Positions 63,286 through 64,000 of a stretch of DNA of 64,000 bases are shown one piece after another. The notes beneath the pieces are model-generated. The model saw only the letters and a list, made by a program, of their open reading frames with translations. It made no database searches and had not been told where the DNA came from. Source of the DNA: an uncultured Lachnospiraceae bacterium (GTDB lineage: Bacteria > Bacillota > Clostridia > Lachnospirales > Lachnospiraceae); contig CAIFEV010000011.1 in NCBI GenBank assembly GCA_903789615.1, forward strand, positions 1 to 64,000, in the 5' to 3' direction. The first letter of the stretch is position 1, and each line of letters opens with the position of its first letter. Made by a program: the position numbers and the translations under genes.

Positions 63286-63698
63286 CACTTTTTCTCTTTT
63301 CTGTTTCTGAAACGCGCCGCCGCCGGCGCAAGATACACTCCCGTCTGCCCGGACAGCATGCCGATGAGAACCGCCACGCCAAGTTTCGGATCTTTTGCGA
63401 GACACACAAGAAGAATGACAGCCGCCAGACCGGCGCGAAGAAGCGTCAGAAAGACAGCGGCGCCTTTGTTTCCGTCCCGGTACAGAGCGCTTCGGATGAT
63501 CAGGGCCAGCAGAATACTGCCGCAGGCCGCTGCAAGCACACCGATGAGAATTCCGGCTGCGGCTGTTGCTTTCAGCCCTTCCGGCACAAACAGCACCGTT
63601 ATCAGCTCGGATATGACAAGGAAGATTCCTTCTCCCGCCAGCAGCACCGGAAGGTTCTCATTAATCTGACGGAAATTACTCAAAAACCGGCCTTTCAT
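63285..63698 (-). CDS. Small four-helix membrane protein, AtpI-like
   Basis: A 137-aa protein with four hydrophobic segments (LPVLLAGEGIFLVISELITV; AAGILIGVLAAACGSILLAL; LLRAGLAAVILLVCLAK; GVAVLIGMLSGQTGVYLAPA) and a basic tail. The layout and final GQTGVYLAP resemble ATP synthase subunit I-like proteins, but no ATP synthase genes are in view. It shares one base with the start of the large anchored protein, so the two are made together. It diverges from the DUF402 gene, with 114 bases between the starts. Confidence 0.65.
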   Translation of the reverse strand: MKGRFLSNFRQINENLPVLLAGEGIFLVISELITVLFVPEGLKATAAAGILIGVLAAACGSILLALIIRSALYRDGNKGAAVFLTLLRAGLAAVILLVCLAKDPKLGVAVLIGMLSGQTGVYLAPAAARFRNRKEKK

Positions 63699-63719
63699 AC
63701 TATTTTCCCTTGAAGCGGA

Positions 63720-63747
63720 TTGTCAGGGCGTCCGCTGGTGCTATAAT
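63720..63747 (+). promoter_or_regulatory. Promoter of the DUF402 gene
   Basis: TTGTCA (63720-63725), a 16-base spacer and a perfect TATAAT (63742-63747), about 65 bases before the start. Confidence 0.7.
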
Positions 63748-63812
63748 CAAAGATAATAAACGTCGTAACCGGAATTTCTTCAGGCCGCTTAAGGGGAGGC
63801 CGGAGGTCATGT

Positions 63813-64000
63813 ATGCCAGAACTCATTCGAAAACGTCTGATCCCGGACGAGTACATTCCGCTTACCGATGACAGGATCCTGTACCGGTCCGATGAAATCA
63901 TCGTCACGGCATGGAAGACACTTCACCCGAAAGCGCAGTTCTCGCACGGATATTCCTGCTATTTCCTGAAAAAAGGCTGGAAAGTCAGCCGCTTTTTCCG
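63813..64000 (+). CDS. DUF402-family protein (FomD-like phosphodiesterase fold), 3' truncated
   Basis: ATG 63813 after GGAGG; the first 62 codons are in the window. LIRKRLIPDEYIPLTDDRIL followed by IIVTAWKTLHPK and FSHGYSCYFLKKGWKVSRFF matches the N-terminal barrel of DUF402 proteins. Known members (FomD; Ntdp of Gram-positive bacteria) hydrolyse nucleoside di- or triphosphate-type bonds with divalent metals. The catalytic Asp/Lys residues lie beyond the window edge, so the activity here is untested. Confidence 0.82.
   Translation, partial: MPELIRKRLIPDEYIPLTDDRILYRSDEIIVTAWKTLHPKAQFSHGYSCYFLKKGWKVSRFF

Noticed and set aside
1-64000. tRNA, rRNA, tmRNA, SRP RNA or riboswitch genes
   Set aside because: Read by eye through all gaps; no cloverleaf, T-box or other recognisable structured RNA was found, though small RNAs cannot be excluded without a covariance search.

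Overview
The window looks like chromosome from a high-GC member of the Clostridia, most likely a Lachnospiraceae relative. This is inferred from gene content, not from a database search: DnaD/DnaI replication loaders, DivIC, MutS2, YhaM, RqcP, a GlgC/GlgD pair, FtsH-Hpt-TilS in the usual Bacillota order, a three-domain PTS permease for sucrose and an unusually long PRPP synthetase. No rRNA, tRNA or CRISPR array was seen. Most of the sequence is GC-rich. About 2.7-13.2 kb is clearly AT-rich and looks imported.

Region 1 (1-19.5 kb) is accessory DNA. It opens with a truncated LexA/CI-type repressor, an IS3-family scar and a lone large protein with a C-terminal PD-(D/E)XK-like motif. A minus-strand cell-surface polysaccharide locus follows. 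Listed in coordinate order (transcription runs the other way), it holds a WecB-type fragment, an iron-sulfur F420-dehydrogenase-beta-like protein, a Wzx flippase, a pyruvyltransferase-family protein, glycosyltransferases, a Wzy-like polymerase, two sister GT4 enzymes and the priming sugar transferase. A second copy of the priming enzyme's 3' end lies beside the locus. Further right are gene scars (VOC, HNH, DUF4143) and a membrane protein broken at a G7 tract.

Region 2 (19.7-37.9 kb) is core genome. yhaM-rlmD runs on the minus strand, with rlmD interrupted by an A7 frameshift. mutS2 and an orphan response regulator with Glu at the phosphoacceptor position run on the plus strand. Two tandem-repeat blocks follow. 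Then comes a long minus-strand gene train: hup, rqcP, divIC, tilS, hpt, ftsH, a GH13 hydrolase, trmD, an AIR-synthase-like gene, an Lrp regulator, an aminotransferase and a membrane-anchored protein. Most junctions from divIC onward overlap or are only a few bases long.

Region 3 (38-49 kb) is metabolic: a GltD-like oxidoreductase, a possible ThyX-like relic protein, a sucrose operon (scrR-scrA-scrB), an amino-acid ABC transporter operon ending in a D-2-hydroxyacid dehydrogenase, and ilvE.

Region 4 (49-64 kb) is core again. mfd, pth, glgD and glgC are on the minus strand; murC, dnaD, dnaI and prs are on the plus strand. A DnaA-box-like cluster precedes dnaD. The window ends with a two-gene membrane module and a truncated DUF402 gene.
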